From Mactra quadrangularis (lineage: Eukaryota; Mollusca; Bivalvia; Venerida; Mactridae): a DNA stretch of 64,000 nt. Below are positions 12,141-25,308 of the stretch, one piece after another. The stretch is from positions 5,270,001-5,334,000 of the forward strand of contig CM046304.1 of the NCBI GenBank assembly GCA_025267735.1. Reading direction: 5' to 3'. The notes beneath the pieces were generated by a model that was given only the letters and a program-made list of their open reading frames with translations, was not told the origin of the DNA and did no database searches. Made by a program: the position numbers and the translations under genes. Numbering within the stretch: position 1 is the stretch's first letter; the number at the start of each line of letters is the position of its first letter.

Positions 12141-12325
12141 GGTTTAACACCGTAGCAACATATTGTAATTTGTATAGGTTATATCAAGGCAGTCAGTCAA
12201 CCAACTCACCACTCCAGGAAAAGCTTTTAACCTATAACTTGGCCCATACTTCAGTTAGTGACTGACGACTGCCAAACATGATTAAGAATCAGTGGTAGTA
12301 GGGAGAATGGGCATAGAAGTTATTT
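12141..12325 (-). mobile_element. SINE-A copy, head-truncated
   Basis: ggtttaacaccgtagcaac through tgactgacgactgcc to aagaatcagtggtagtaggg matches the body of the 6039-6316 copy. Confidence 0.7.
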
Positions 12326-12770
12326 AAAGACCAAACTCAGCTTAAGTATGTCCTGCCCGCTAAATTCAAAACAACAACACTTGATTTAATAATTTGAGTA
12401 TTAATGATTTTTTCCGAAGCTCTATAGAAGGGGCAACACCACGTATATCTACACGTGACATGATATCTTATCATGAACCAAGCACATTGATGTACACATG
12501 ATTTTTCTAAATAAACACATGATGTTTCTATAAATACTCAATGATGAGAATGTGAGAACTTGCATCACTTGTTGCTCATGTTCCTACAGTATTGGTATTT
12601 TAATTATTGATTAAATGCAATGGCTATTTCCATAGCAGGCTGGTTTGGTGCCGAGTCATAAACACTATATACACATAAGGTATATTACTAAAATCAAAGC
12701 GCTGAAAGCACTCGATGAACAATTTATTGAAATCGAGGAACAGAGCTAAGGACAAACAAATGTATAATCC

Positions 12771-12903
12771 ATTTTTTCTCAACTGTCAAAGTTTGCATAA
12801 TTTCACGGTGATTGAGTACACACTATCTCAATTTCACAAGTGTTGGACAAAGAGCACGAAGTCACCGTGAGATTATTCATGTTTTGACAGTTGAGAAAAA
12901 ACG
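12771..12903. mobile_element. Foldback MITE with 'ttttttctcaactgtcaaa' ends
   Basis: The left arm ttttttctcaactgtcaaag...ttcacggtga is mirrored by tcaccgtgag...ttgacagttgagaaaaaa. Arms are about 38 bp with a few mismatches. No coding capacity. Confidence 0.7.
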
Positions 12904-13012
12904 AACTATAGAAGAATGATAAGGGATTGGAGTTTCTAAATAATAACATTGAACTCTTAGACTTTTTCAAGAATGGTAGTTTTTTACCCAAGTTCAATGG
13001 CACCGACATTAA

Positions 13013-13128
13013 CCCTGCTGATTTAAATACTCAACATTTCTTCAATAATCCTCATACATAAATACTGATATCTATTTTTATTGATAATAAGTACAGAAGA
13101 ACTTTTGTGAGTATTTAAATCAGCGGAG
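13013..13128. mobile_element. TTAA-flanked MITE with 'gctgatttaaata' ends
   Basis: Ends ccctgctgatttaaatactca and its complement (tgagtatttaaatcagcggag), with TTAA at 13009-13012 and 13129-13132. 116 bp, piggyBac-type target preference. Related pieces lie at 7893-7935, 38980-39044 and 63879-64000. Confidence 0.75.
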
Positions 13129-13142
13129 TTAATGTATGCTTA

Positions 13143-13358
<216 letters not shown>

Positions 13359-13617
13359 CTAAATTATATATTTACGGGCCAAAGTTAAAAAATTGTCAAA
13401 ATCCTTAAAATCTTACTAATGCCGCAGTCAAAAATAACAATCAGCAACCAGAAGGAGGGGAGGTCTGTTTCTACATTAATTGAAATATCAACTAGCGTAT
13501 GGCCAGAACCGGTGACAATCATAATGGTAGCATCGGAAAAGTTTGCTCATCAGAGAGGCACCAAGAGTACTAAGTACAACTTAAAAGCAACTGGTTTCTG
13601 AGCAATGATATTTGGCA

Positions 13618-13815
13618 GGTTTTTTTTTCCCCAGCATTTGGTGAAGGGGTCTGGGGCCTTTTTTATACTGAACCTTAGGGGAAATTTTATCACAATTTCA
13701 TAGACAGGGGAACAAAAAAACCATGTTAAACTCTAAATTTGGGGAAAACTGCGTGCTTTTACAGAAATTTCATGAGGGAAAGGGTAAACGGCCCCTGTTA
13801 TTTAAGGAAAAAAGG
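13618..13815. repeat. Dispersed 'ggggtctggggcc' repeat
   Basis: ggtctggggccttttttatac, cacaatttcatagacaggggaac and ttggggaaaactgc also occur at 44220-44375 and, inverted, at 39155-39345. Weaker kin lie at 21105-21450 and 15935-16025. Family unknown. Confidence 0.65.
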
Positions 13816-14154
13816 TCTGTTTGGTGACAATGAGTTTAAATGTAAAGTTTTTATCCACCAGGCACTCGAAAAGCAACCATCGGATTCATTATATAAATGA
13901 ATCGCACACGTGTGAAAACATGTTATTGTCTATTAATAGGTTTATGAATTCAATACAAATCAAAATTTAAATAAACTAGATTTTATAACCATAAAATATA
14001 ACTACGTATTGATCAAAGTCTCGGCTTGCAGAACATAAAATCTTTAGACCGTTGTTTGCTTGGTCACAAACCAAATAAAGACAATGATGCATACATAATT
14101 TATTTTATATATCATTTTAAACCACTAATGTAGCTCTTGATTTTATAAGTGGCA

Positions 14155-14345
14155 AGACACCGGCTTAGGGATCAAGATTTTCAGGGTTTGAACCTTACCT
14201 AAATCACTGCAAATTTCCTCGAGCAAGAAATTTACCTGTGATTGCTTCACTCAACCCAAGTGTAAATGGGTGCCTATGAGGGTTTCTGTTTTGCCAGTTT
14301 TGGCCATTCTCATGTAAATGGGTATCCTTGAGGATGGTATATTCC
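14155..14345 (+). repeat. SINE-B copy, degraded
   Basis: ttcctcgagcaagaaatttacctg and caagtgtaaatgggtgcct match the 8049-8280 core. The head is decayed, and part of the tail region is duplicated (ctcatgtaaatgggtatcc). Confidence 0.65.
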
Positions 14346-15133
14346 TTCATAGAATCAGGCATAAAAAAATGAGTAGAAGACACTCACTTTGGGCAAACTT
14401 GTTCAAAATCTAGGTCAAGACTTTCAAAAAATTTCTAACTCTATCAACTCTAACAAGAAATACAAGAGAGATATTCAAAAACTTCACAGCAATTTGTAGG
14501 TATAAAAGAATTTCACAAGTCAGAGCAAAACTAGCCTACAACCTTCTTTATTTACAAGTAGTTAGATTACTGTTGCACTAACTAATAAAAATTTCATTTT
14601 ACTATTTAATATAATCCAGCAAACAGACTTTACATAACAGATTTTTAGATAACAAAATCATGTATTGAAATTCCTATGAAACACCAGTACCAACAATTAG
14701 AATGATTCATTAAATTCTTTTATACATATAACAATACTTGAAATAATTGTATAGAGTGAATTAAACTTTTCAACAAGACCATACAAGAACTAAAGTCAAA
14801 TACAAATGTATTCAGCTACAAAATTATCTTAATATTAATAATACAATTTTGATTTGAATCTTACTTATTGGAGATTTTTCAAATTGGCTAAAAATTTTCA
14901 TTCTATTTTCCCATTCATTTAAATACTTGTTGAAGACAACCTTGTGAAACATATTATAATCAGGGCTCGAAATTAACAAAAAAAAATAGACTAGCAAATT
15001 TTTGCAAGTTGATTTTATTTCAACTCGCACATGAAAAAGGTGGCTTGCACTTTTTCTCAAAAGCTTAACAGATTACATTGTTACAATTCATATATGCAAT
15101 ATAAAAACAACTCAGTACTATAACTAATGCATT

Positions 15134-15482
15134 AGTCCCATAAAATCGTGGCTTTTTATGGACCTGTACGTGCAGACAGTCGTAGACCGTGGGAAGCCTT
15201 GCGTATCAAGGTGAAGGTACGCACATAGTACAAAACAAAACACCCGTTCGGAGCCATAGCTGGAAGATAATGCATATTATGCATGTTTAATCCATACTCG
15301 GCCACGATTTTGCTCACGATTTGACTTTGAAACTGATATGTGTATCCGGGGCTCATCTCACAGACCCTGGTAAAGACGTAACAGTCCGTACGGGTACGCA
15401 AGAGTTTGTACGGGTCCTTGCGGAGTTTGATCGCACGACACCCATACGGTGCCCTAACAGTTATTTTTATGTTTATGGGACT
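15134..15482. mobile_element. MITE with 'agtcccataaa' ends
   Basis: agtcccataaa at 15134 and tttatgggact ending at 15482 form an 11 bp inverted pair. The interior is unusually CpG-rich for this window (gtacgggtacgc, gtccttgcgg). A second inverted 'gggctcgaaatt...ttggagccc' pair surrounds it (about 14962-15740), suggesting nesting. Confidence 0.55.
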
Positions 15483-15836
15483 GTAGCTTAACTATGCTGG
15501 AACAAGGGCATTATAGTGGGATAGACAAAGAGTATCAAACATGTCTTTTAGGTGAATCTTTAATTGATACTATCGATCTATCTGGCTGTTTCTAAGCTGA
15601 TTTGAACGTCATTAGTTCAGACAGTAATTTTTTTGTGTCTATTTCAACTCACGAAAATTTGCAAGTTATAATTAAAGATTCTTACAATTTTCAAAATCCG
15701 CTTGCAGTTTGCGAGTATGCAAGCTTAAATTGGAGCCCAGTTATAATGGTTCATCATTAAAGAAGTATTCACAACTAGCCATTACCATTACCATTCAGCC
15801 TTTTCTTAGCTGATGAGCCGCCTGGCTAGCTCAGTC

Positions 15837-15892
15837 CGAAGCAGCACACAAGTCTACTGATCAAGGGGTCCTAGGTTCCATTCCGGTGGGGG
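15837..15892 (+). repeat. SINE-A tRNA-like head only
   Basis: gcctggctagctcag...tctactgatcaaggggtcc...gttccattcc matches the head of SINE-A. The body is absent. Confidence 0.6.
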
Positions 15893-16609
15893 GATATTTT
15901 GAATATTGAATGAATATTTTTGTCTTCTTATTTAAAGGAAAGGTAAATTTGCAACAGTTACAGAGTAAGGGGTAAAATATACTTTAAGGGGAGGTAAATG
16001 GGGTCCATTAACAGCCCCATTATAACCCCCCGCCCCCCCAAAAAAAACAACATAACTATAGCATTCCATTAAAATATTTAACAACCACGAAAATAACTTA
16101 AAATACGGTACGACTATCAAGTCAATGCCTAGTTTGAACACAATCAATAAAATTGATTACATTTTTCTACTGTTAAATTAAAGGACAGGCCAATACATTC
16201 ATAAATCATATACAAAGCCAATTTAATCTCCATTCAATGTATAACTGTGCCAAAAATTATCATAAATTCTCACCGGGGTTTGAAATTTCAATCGAAATGG
16301 ACTAAAAACTAGAAATTATCAATAATTAACTTGTTGGCTCTGTTTACTTTTGATAAAAATCTATTTTCCAACTTTGTATTTTAAAGTTAAACATGAAAAT
16401 GATTTAGAAAACATACGTATACATGTAATCATGAACAAAACTCGACTTTACATAACAGAACATGTTCATTGCATATACTGCACACTTGTGCCTACATTTA
16501 ACAGATTCTCACAAGAAGAAAACTCGCATTGAAAACATGAGAAACCCAGGAGCATTAGGCTACCCACAGGTTTGGAATCTAGAGTCTTGAAGGAGTTGCT
16601 GATTAAAGT

Positions 16610-16795
16610 CTCACCTATCCTCCCACAAGGCCAGCAACTTCTCCATATACATAATAATTAATAGAGGAAAATTGGCATTATAGTCAAATTTTCATGGATG
16701 GGTATAACTACCCCATGTGGGATTCAAACCTGTACCCCCTTCTAGATTCTAGATTAGAAATCCCAGAAAGCAACTAACTGAGTAACTGCCCTACA
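16610..16795 (-). mobile_element. SINE-C copy, partial
   Basis: cccacaaggccagcaacttctccatata through gggtataac to a degraded head. Confidence 0.6.
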
Positions 16796-17029
16796 GACCC
16801 TATTTCTAGCAGTTATAATAATAATTGCAAGGAGAAATTAGGTTTATTGGTCAGACAAAAAAATTGCTATCTTAGATCACTCGACAATAATACTCATATT
16901 AAGTATATGTATATATGACCATTCAAACATATCTCTATATTATATGTTAACATCAATTTATCATAAAATAAATATGTTACATGAATATATTAAATGATAA
17001 ATACATTACAGTAACCTCCAAAAATTCTC

Positions 17030-17270
17030 AGAGCCACTCAGATACCTAAGTTGAAAGTACATAAGTCTACTGATTGAGAGGTTGTGGGTTTGATTTCCAG
17101 GGAGGGGGCTTATTTTCTTGGAGTTAGGTAGGGAAATATTTTTATGGCCATTCTCCCTCCTACCACTGATTCTTAATCATGCTAAGTTTTTTGCCTTTTT
17201 CAGGAATGGTGAGCAGATGATTGACTGCCTTGAAATGTCCTAAACAATGTGTTGCTACAGATTTAAACTT
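17030..17270 (+). mobile_element. SINE-A copy, diverged and internally deleted
   Basis: The head (tctactgattgagaggttgtgggt), gccattctccctcctaccactgattctt and the tail (gtgttgctacag) are recognisable. The central gggcagttgtcag part is lost. Confidence 0.65.
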
Positions 17271-18984
17271 AACCACAAGTTCTCGGACAAATGAAATTTT
17301 GATAAATGTATTCATCATGTACTTAATTATAAGTGTTTTCCCTTTTACACTTTGCATACAAATTCTGTAGGTTCATTGGTGTAGCGAAATATGATAAATA
17401 TGGTACAATACTGTAAAACATTTTTCTTAAACTTCAAGTAATACAATGAATGACCGCAGTATCGTTACATTAAAGAGCTACAGACACTATCAATATATTA
17501 ATCATTTTATTGCTTTTACTTCATAAACTTTTCAGCATGGAATGTAAACCCCTTCCACACACTTATTAATATAAATGAAACAATATAAGTGAAACAATGA
17601 CGACACAGATCCAGAACTTCTTTTATTGAAATTAGGGACTTTAGTCAGTTATCTTTCCCTGATAAAATCTGAAGCAATCCAATTGGTAAGTAAATCCTTA
17701 CAATTGGAATCCTCGGATTTTATCATTGAATTCCTATGTAAGGGTAACAAAATATTTCATCTAATATCTTTCTTGTTTATGAAGATATTAACAGAAGTGA
17801 TGGAATTTAGATAGTTCCTCATCTTAAAAATAATTAGCTTAAATTTCAAACAAATTTAATGATATACAAAAGAGTTAATTCAGATTAAAATTGGCAAGTT
17901 AACATTGAAAAGTAAGGGTAAAATCCGAGTAATCCAACTAATAAGACCAAACTAGTTTGAAGAGTATACAAGGGGAAATAACTGACTAAAGTCCCTTATT
18001 GACTGTGTAGTAAATTCGAGACACATGCATCACTCCGCAGGTTAAACTGGTCAGGCATTTTCGTCGATAGTTTTCAATTTGTGGTAAAACTTAAGCCTTT
18101 TGGGGAAGACGCCGAAAGTTTAAAAATAGGTTAAATCATGTTGAACAAATAAATAATGCAGATTTCAGAATTTCCTCTGAGTTGATGACTCTTGAGTTTC
18201 TCTTTTTATTTATGGATAAAAGAGAATCAAATTTACCTAAAAAGAAGATTATGTCCCAGGACTTTAGAAACGCACTGTATATTTCATAATTCATTTACAT
18301 ATGCACAGGTGAACTTCCATGGTGGTTGACACCAATTTGTACAGAAAATTTCAATAGAAACTTATGTAGCAGTCAAATGATATAATCTTAAGAAAGTAAT
18401 CTTTAACAAAAAGGCGAAAACCTTTTCTTACGAAGATGAAAAACAGTGTTCATAAATGTATCAATTTTAATAAATAATGTAAAAACATACATAAATCCTC
18501 TTAGTGAGCAACTCATTCAAATATTTTTACTAAAGACTTAAATCTATACTCTATTCAAAATAAGTTACTTTCATTTTCTTACGGATTAATGCAATGGTTA
18601 CTTTTCTTTCATTTTTAACTTTGACTATAAGCATGGATTTGAAGTATTAATTTCATTGAAAAACTTTATCATGATTATGACATGAAAATACAAGATACTG
18701 AAAAAAGCTGATAAATCAATAAGCATTTTGAAGCTGAATATATGTCATAAAGGGCAATATGATGACCAATATTGTCGAGCCTTGACTTATACAGTGGAAG
18801 GGTGTCAAGATCTCAAGATGGGCATTCCTCACCTATCAACTTTTTTTTAATTTGTCAATGTATGAAATTTTCATTGCTTATAAACTTGAAGATAATTTTA
18901 CAATTTATTCGATGTTGATGAGTGGTAACTACAAATTTATTGAATGTAGATACATTGTAACTAAGTCCAGGGTGTTTGTATATA

Positions 18985-19360
18985 CAGTACCCACCAAAAG
19001 TTTGGAGACAAAAGAAATTTACTACAGTTCTTGAATTTTGATAATTATTTTTGTAGAAACATCATTTTTTAATGTATTTAAGTATGTTTTGTTATAAAAT
19101 GACAACAAATTTCATGAATGCAACCCTTTATTAGATTCAGCATCTGACATCATAAAGCCTCCAAAACCATGATTATTGTAATAATTTTCCATAACAAAGT
19201 TTTTATGCTATTTTTGTTGTCTCTGTTATAATAATAATGATCACCAAAAAATAGTGCAAAACTGCAAAGCATTTCAAAATAAACAGTTATCAAATGTTAG
19301 CTAAAAGCTATTCAATAGGCCTACAGTCAGAACATGTCACCAAACTTATGGTGGGTACTG
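18985..19360. mobile_element. Tc1/mariner-like MITE
   Basis: Ends cagtacccaccaaaagtttgg (left) and ccaaacttatggtgggtactg (right), with TA on each side (18983-18984, 19361-19362). These are typical Tc1/mariner-type termini. At 376 bp it has no transposase. Confidence 0.8.
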
Positions 19361-19865
19361 TATATTTCCATAATTTAGCACAAAACAAGACTATACTACA
19401 AGTAAATAAAGATTGATGTAGACTAGTTTCACACTAACCCAACGATTTTGTATCTTAAAACTAAAACCATTTAAAACTGACTCCAACCATTGTAAACGTC
19501 CTCAGATAATTATGCTAATTCTTAATTACTAAGTATTAAGTGTTAATTGTTATTCCTCTAATTACAATATGTATGAAGCTGTAAGCTATATATAGTCCTA
19601 ACAGCCATTGTTTACATTAATTGCCTGGCTAGCTGATGGATTTTGAAGTCAACTGTATAGACTGTTAAGATCTATTACTAAACTTGGCCTATCTGAATAC
19701 ATTGCCGAGTTAAGTAATATATTGTGAGTTAAGCACACAACGGCTGTAACTCACTCTTTTCTTAATTCAGCGGAAAACGATCGTAACTCAATATAAGTTA
19801 TATTGAGTTAAGACCGTTTACTGCTAAACCTGTGATATTAATCTCGGGAATAACATTTTTTAACC

Positions 19866-20155
19866 TGGGTTTAACGCTGTCTCAACATAATGAAGAATAT
19901 TTTACGATGACCAGGGCACCTAACCTAGCTTTCATAGACACTTGTCTATAACCAGTACTTACCTACCCTTACAAAATGCCAGCAACTTTTATATTATATT
20001 ATACCTCATAAATGGAAGAAAATTACTGTCAAAATTTCATGGAAATGTATAACTGGCCCGGGTGGGATTGGAACCTCTACCCTCCCCCCCCCCCCCCTTG
20101 AAGGAAGGAAACTAGATTCAAAATCCTGGCGCACTACTAAACTTTGCAACACGCT
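19866..20155 (-). mobile_element. SINE-C copy
   Basis: Tail tttaacgctgtctcaacata, body ctaacctagctttc and accagtacttacctaccc, and head region at the right. A C-run (20085-20097) sits in the head. Confidence 0.7.
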
Positions 20156-21870
20156 CAGTATGCAGGTATCTTTTTTAACTGAGTCAGAAGTAATTCTTAC
20201 AAATTAAGTTGAACTCAGTATCCAATGTCAAAGTTGAAACCAGTTCCTGTCTGAATATAAACCAATGTTACCATGAAATGTTTCTAGGTTAATATTATGA
20301 AATTGTTTATAGACATTCAGGTTGTACAGAGAGAGATCTGTTATTGTAATCTAGCATCAAGTTTGTGATATGTAAATGTTTACACTACATTGTTCATTGT
20401 ATAGAATATAGTGAGAACTTGAGTACCACTCCTTTCTCAGAAAGTTAAATCGAACGCCACCATTTTTTTAGAAAAGAGCTCTTCTATTTGGAGGAAGACG
20501 TGTGAGGCTAAAAATCATGCTTAATGTTGTCCAGTCTTTGCGCTAATTGGTTTGTCTACAAACTGACCACCTCAAATTTTCTTTTCTGATCTGGTCGAAT
20601 CTCTGGACCACAATGAACAGTTAAACTATCGAAAATCCATCAAATATCGGAAAATCTGTAATTGGACTTCACAAAGGTAAGTTGGTCCTATTTTCCAGGA
20701 TTTCATACAACCACCCCAGAATGAAAAATCAGAGCAACTGACTGAGCTAACAGGTTTATCATATCTAGGAGTTCAATATAAAAAGAACTATCACTAATTG
20801 TGTTGAATACCCCCCCCCCCCAAAAAAAAACAGGTATTGTCAAGCAATTGCTGTTGGTTAAGCCATAACTCAGTGAAAAATCAATGGACCGTAATCAAAA
20901 TGGCATATGCACATTTCTGCTTAATACGGGGTCTACGTAGTAAGTTTCAAATCCATACATTGTGCCGAGAAAATGCCCAGGCAAGTAAGAATCAACAGAC
21001 CGACCAATAACACGCTGACTCCTATATACCCCCTAACAAAGTTTTTTTTGGGGGGGAAGGTATAATTGTTATTGGTTACAAATAGTCAAATGACCTATAC
21101 CAGTGTTTTTTTTCAGGCCATTTTGGGGCCGAAATTGGGCCCCATTCCCCTCTCCAAAAAGTATATATTTTTCCCCTTCCCAGGTAAAAAATTCCCCTGT
21201 CAGTGTCCTAAAACTTTTGTTCTTTCATATAGCATTTTTGCCCATTCCTCAAGCATTACAGATAAATCACAGATGAATACATGGTTCCATAGTTGAAATT
21301 TTATATAGGTAGAGACTGAAATGTTACTCTGTTAGAGGACCAATGTTATCTCAAGTATAGAAAATTAGCAATTGTTATTCCCCTAATTTCGTTTTTGTCG
21401 CTATTCTCCCCTCAAAAAGGGCACCGCCACCTTTCCCCTAGGAGTGAAAATAGACACTGTATACAATGTGTTGCTACGGCATTAAACCCAACAAAACAAA
21501 CTAACATATACTAGAGGTTATACTGTAGGATGCAATATGGTTTATGTAAGTACATGTTTTTCCAGGAAACTTAATGATGAGAAAATTTTAACTAAGTATA
21601 CAGATTATAAATATATTGTAAAATAATATATACTTCATGAAGCAAGACTTGTAAAATACAAATGTGTAATTGTGCATGATGAAATTTTATAGCAATTTAG
21701 CCTATTCATTTTAAACGATATAAATTTCTAAATTGTCAGAAATTTATTGCAGTGAGTTGTATTTCCATAGTAACTGATAAAATTTTACTATGTAACAACT
21801 AAAAATGGAGGCCCTTACTTTGATTGCAAATAAAATTACAAAAATTCAGAATTTCACTTGAAAAAACAAA

Positions 21871-22630
21871 TGTATCACAGGGTAAGACTAATATGCAGCC
21901 TGACCGGCACTCAAACCCAGAACCCCTAGCTAACATGGTGAGTGCTCTCCGAAATGAACTATCCGGCCACTTACATATACTTCACCCCATAATGTGAACA
22001 GGTAAGTACCCTGACAGACGCACCACAGTAACTATTAGTTTTAAGATTAAACATTATCTCAAGAAGTGTCTCAATTCATTAATAAAATCATTGTACTTTT
22101 TCTGTAAAAAGAAACAAGTAAATCTGTGAGCTAATGCTCACTAGTGATACCCCCGCAAAAATCTAAAAATATGCGACAAACAGGAAGTAGATGAGCAAAG
22201 AGCATGAAATCGCTTTACACCACATGGGACTATGGGATGAAGCAATATGCAAAGTATTAGGCTGCTGCATGTTATAGTTGCTGAGAAAACTGCGACGGAA
22301 ATTTTGTAACGGACGGACGCACAGACAAGGGTAAAACAGTATACCCCCCTCTTCTTCGAAGCGGGGGTATAAAAAGATGTATCACAGGGTAAGAAAACAT
22401 GCAGCCTGAACAGCACTCAAACCCAGAACCCCTTGCTAACATGGCGAGTGCTCTCCCAACTGAACTATCCGGCCACTTACATATACTTCACCCCACAATA
22501 TGAACAGATTAATACCCTGACAGACACACCACAGTAACTATTAGTTTTAAGATTAAACATTATCTCAAAAAGTTTCTCAATTTATTTCATTAATAAATTC
22601 ATTTTACTTTTCTGTCAAAAGAAATAAGTG
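21871..22630. repeat. Direct duplication of a ~250 bp tRNA-SINE-like unit, with a MITE between the copies
   Basis: 21871-22122 and 22377-22630 are about 90% alike (gtatcacagggtaag...; acccagaacccc; tatccggccacttacatata; attagttttaagattaaaca). On the minus strand each carries a tRNA-like head (gccggatagttcagttgggagagc). A 220 bp TIR element (22149-22368) sits at the junction. Confidence 0.85.
22149..22368. mobile_element. MITE, 'tacccccgc' family, copy 1
   Basis: It begins tacccccgc and ends gcgggggta, with a terminal hairpin at the right (cccccctcttcttcgaagcggggg). The interior aaaatatgcgacaaacagg and gactatgggatgaagcaata are nearly identical to the copy at 44766-45037. Confidence 0.8.
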
Positions 22631-22950
22631 TTATACTTTATACTGTAAGATTCTGAAAAAACTATGGGATAATTATTATACAAGTACATGTTTTTAACAT
22701 TGTACTGTCAGGGGGGTGTCAAGCATAGATTGTTTAATGTACAATGTAAGCTAGATCAATGTTATATGTCAGTCAATGTCCAAGCTTATATTATACACAG
22801 ACGTGTTAACATACTTAACAACTTTTATAGGTCAATAATTATCATTACAGACATTTGTTTCTCTAATTTGATAAAAATCCATGATCCGAACTGCGATTCA
22901 AAGCCACGACCTCTCGAGTTGTAAGCAGACACTCTACCACGTCCCTATTT

Positions 22951-23190
22951 TTATTGGGTTTAACGCCTTGTCGACACAATTTAGGTCATTTTATGGCCTT
23001 TACGGTTTAATGCAGTGTCAACACAATTAAGGTCTTTTTACGGAGTCCAGCACACCTTACCTAGCTTTCCTGGACCATTGTCAATAACCAGTACTCACCT
23101 ACCCTTCCACAAGGCTGGACACTATTGTCAAATTTTCATTGAAGGGTATAACCTCCCCGGGTGGGATTCATACCTGTATCACCACGTCCC
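22951..23190 (-). mobile_element. SINE-C copy with duplicated tail
   Basis: Two successive tail starts (gggtttaacgccttgtcgac and cggtttaatgcagtgtcaac) precede one body. The head is lost after gggtgggattcatacctgta. Confidence 0.65.
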
Positions 23191-23942
23191 TATAAAAACT
23201 AGCCAGAAGGCAAGGGAGTATAAGTGCCATATTATACCTCTGCTACATTTCTAACTTTAACTCTTGCTTAAGAATCTTAAGCTCAAATGAGCACACAATC
23301 CAGAGTTTGTCACTATGTTAACAATGGATCCCACAGGAATCCCTTTTTAATTACATTTTAATGAGATTGGGCATGTGCAGCAAGAAATCCAAGCCAGACA
23401 ATGCTTGATTCTACAAGAAATTGCTACATTTACCAACTCTAAGATCATTGATTCACCAAGATCACTTGATTCATCGAGATTGCTTCAATTCAAAGTAGAA
23501 TGTGCTTCAATTGCACCCTAAACAGTATCAGAAGTAAAGAAGTTAATTGTAATGACAACAATGAATAAGAGATAAGATGAAACCAAACAGTAAAAAAAAC
23601 ACCATAAAAACAACAGCAATTATCGCACTAGCATGTAGGCATAGTTACCTATACAACAACATATTAATATCGTAGCCTAGGAAATATACTGATATAACAC
23701 ACAATTATTTTACGCTCAGGTATACACTACCAGTTATTTTCCAACCTGCACATTTATGATATAATATATAGGTAACCTTGAGGTCATTGCTCGCATTATA
23801 TCTCCAAGTAAAAGTACATATGTGTGAGAACTCTTTTTCAAAAACCTAAAACTCCTCCAGTGTTAGATTTAATTTTTTACACCAACTTTCCAAGAGGGCA
23901 AGTTAAACCCGACTTCAACTTGCCCCCAATACCTTCCAGTTT

Positions 23943-24228
23943 ATTTATTTTTGGAGTTAACGCAAGGTCAACACAATTCTAGGTCATTTTACGGCATCCA
24001 GCGCACCTAACCTAGCTTTCCTGGACCATTGTCTATAACCAGTACTCACCTACCCTTCCACAAGGCCGGAAACTTCTCCATATTATCTAATCAATGGAGG
24101 AAAATCGACATTATTGCCAAATTTTTATGGAAGGGTATAACCTCCCGGGGTGGGATTCGAACCTGCACCCCCTCGGGCACGAGTATCCAAATCCCGTCGT
24201 GCTACCAACTGCGCTATCGACCGGGTTT
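23943..24228 (-). mobile_element. SINE-C, full-length tRNA-derived SINE (reference copy)
   Basis: On the minus strand it starts cccgggtcgatagcgcagttggtagc (A box) and carries an intact B box ggttcgaatccc. It continues through gaagtttccggccttgtggaagg, gtgagtactggttatagac and ggaaagctaggttaggtgcgctgg, and ends gttgaccttgcgttaac. The tRNA-like head with both Pol III boxes and the body shared with about ten other loci define the family. Confidence 0.8.
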
Positions 24229-24836
24229 ACCTTTCAGTTGCACGAACATTTATTTTTGCCTTTTTTACAACTGAATAAGCACTTTGAATCTGACAATTTT
24301 ATTTTCCTTTTTATGATAATTAAACTTTGAAAGATTGACTAGATTTAGAAGAACTAATTCATTGCAATTAAATGGAGAACAACCAAACAAACTCTCTAAT
24401 AATGACTTTTTATGTAAAATTTAAGTTCTGAAATGCTGACTTGCCTGGCGAAACAGCTACTATTGAAACCAACTTGCCTTGTCGATTTTCAACTTTGCAG
24501 GGCAAGTGGGCAAGTGCTTATTTTTAACACTGCTCCTCATTTTTCTTTCTTTCAACAGCTATTACATAGAAAAACATTCCTGATGAGCAGCCAAGAAATT
24601 AGCACAACAGAATGGACCTTTCACGACCTTACCTATTTGCATATTTAACAAAGGTTTACAGTTACATTTTGTCCCACAAACAAGGTGTTAACAATAGAGC
24701 ACATGCTTACATTTGTGGGTAAATGTGTTGTTATTTAAATAAAAAGGTCACATTCGGAATGGTCCATTATACCAATCTCGCTGTAACACATTTACAGCAG
24801 GGTAAAATGTGAAGCAATCAAAAGCAAATACCTATT

Positions 24837-24980
24837 ATTTTCAGTGGCCTACGGCTCTCATATACAAGCATATCACTTCAGTGATCCAATCATAATCGCC
24901 TTTTAAAGTTCATAAACTTGAACTTTAATCACGTGACTAAGTACTGCATAAATACACAGTCGCCACGTGCTCTCCTTCAT
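24837..24980 (+). repeat. DIRS left terminal repeat
   Basis: A 24 bp outer extension (24837-24860) is followed by the 120 bp inverted repeat shared with the right end. The inner part ends in ctccttcat. It contains the Cs CACGTGAC/CACGTGC E-box-like cores and probably supplies the promoter, as left repeats do in DIRS elements (inference). Confidence 0.92.
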
Positions 24981-25308
24981 AATCATTTTAGCGATCCAGT
25001 CGCCATCTTGAGTTAGACGGTAAGAGTCGATTTTTCGATTTTTGAAGTTGTGGTTCATTTTTTGATTTTATAAGGTGGTTTTTAACAATTCATTTAAATG
25101 AATTATTATTTTTTGAATGTTTGAAAGGCACTAGAATTTATCTAGATTCTTATTTGTTCTGTTTAATTTATTTTTAGATACTGAGTCTAGTCTACAAATC
25201 ACACGAGTGAAACTCGCTAGTTTGAGGGTTTATTAAATTGAACCGTGTTTGTTTTTATTATTGTGTGCCTTCTTTTTGTTGTATACCACCGCCTTATTCT
25301 TTTTGGCG

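Larger units (their letters stand above)
13850..24833. other. HIPK intron 2, left part
   Basis: Between the listed SINEs and MITEs (14155-24228) the sequence is AT-rich and has no exon-like ORF or RNA gene that I can support. Stretches with nothing identified include 17460-18950, 20160-21050 and 23200-23940. Confidence 0.5.

Noticed and set aside
22141..22416. 91-codon minus-strand ORF
   Set aside because: It lies across the MITE and SINE duplication and is not conserved as protein; the matching region at 44.8 kb is not an equivalent frame.
24186..24228. Possible tRNA gene (gcgctaccaactgcgc on plus, B box on minus)
   Set aside because: Same head occurs at about ten loci followed by the SINE-C body; no complete cloverleaf.
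25249..25308. Hydrophobic N-terminal extension of DIRS ORF1 (signal-peptide-like)
   Set aside because: It would start at a TTG codon; the first ATG is at 25309 and gives a typical gag-like start.
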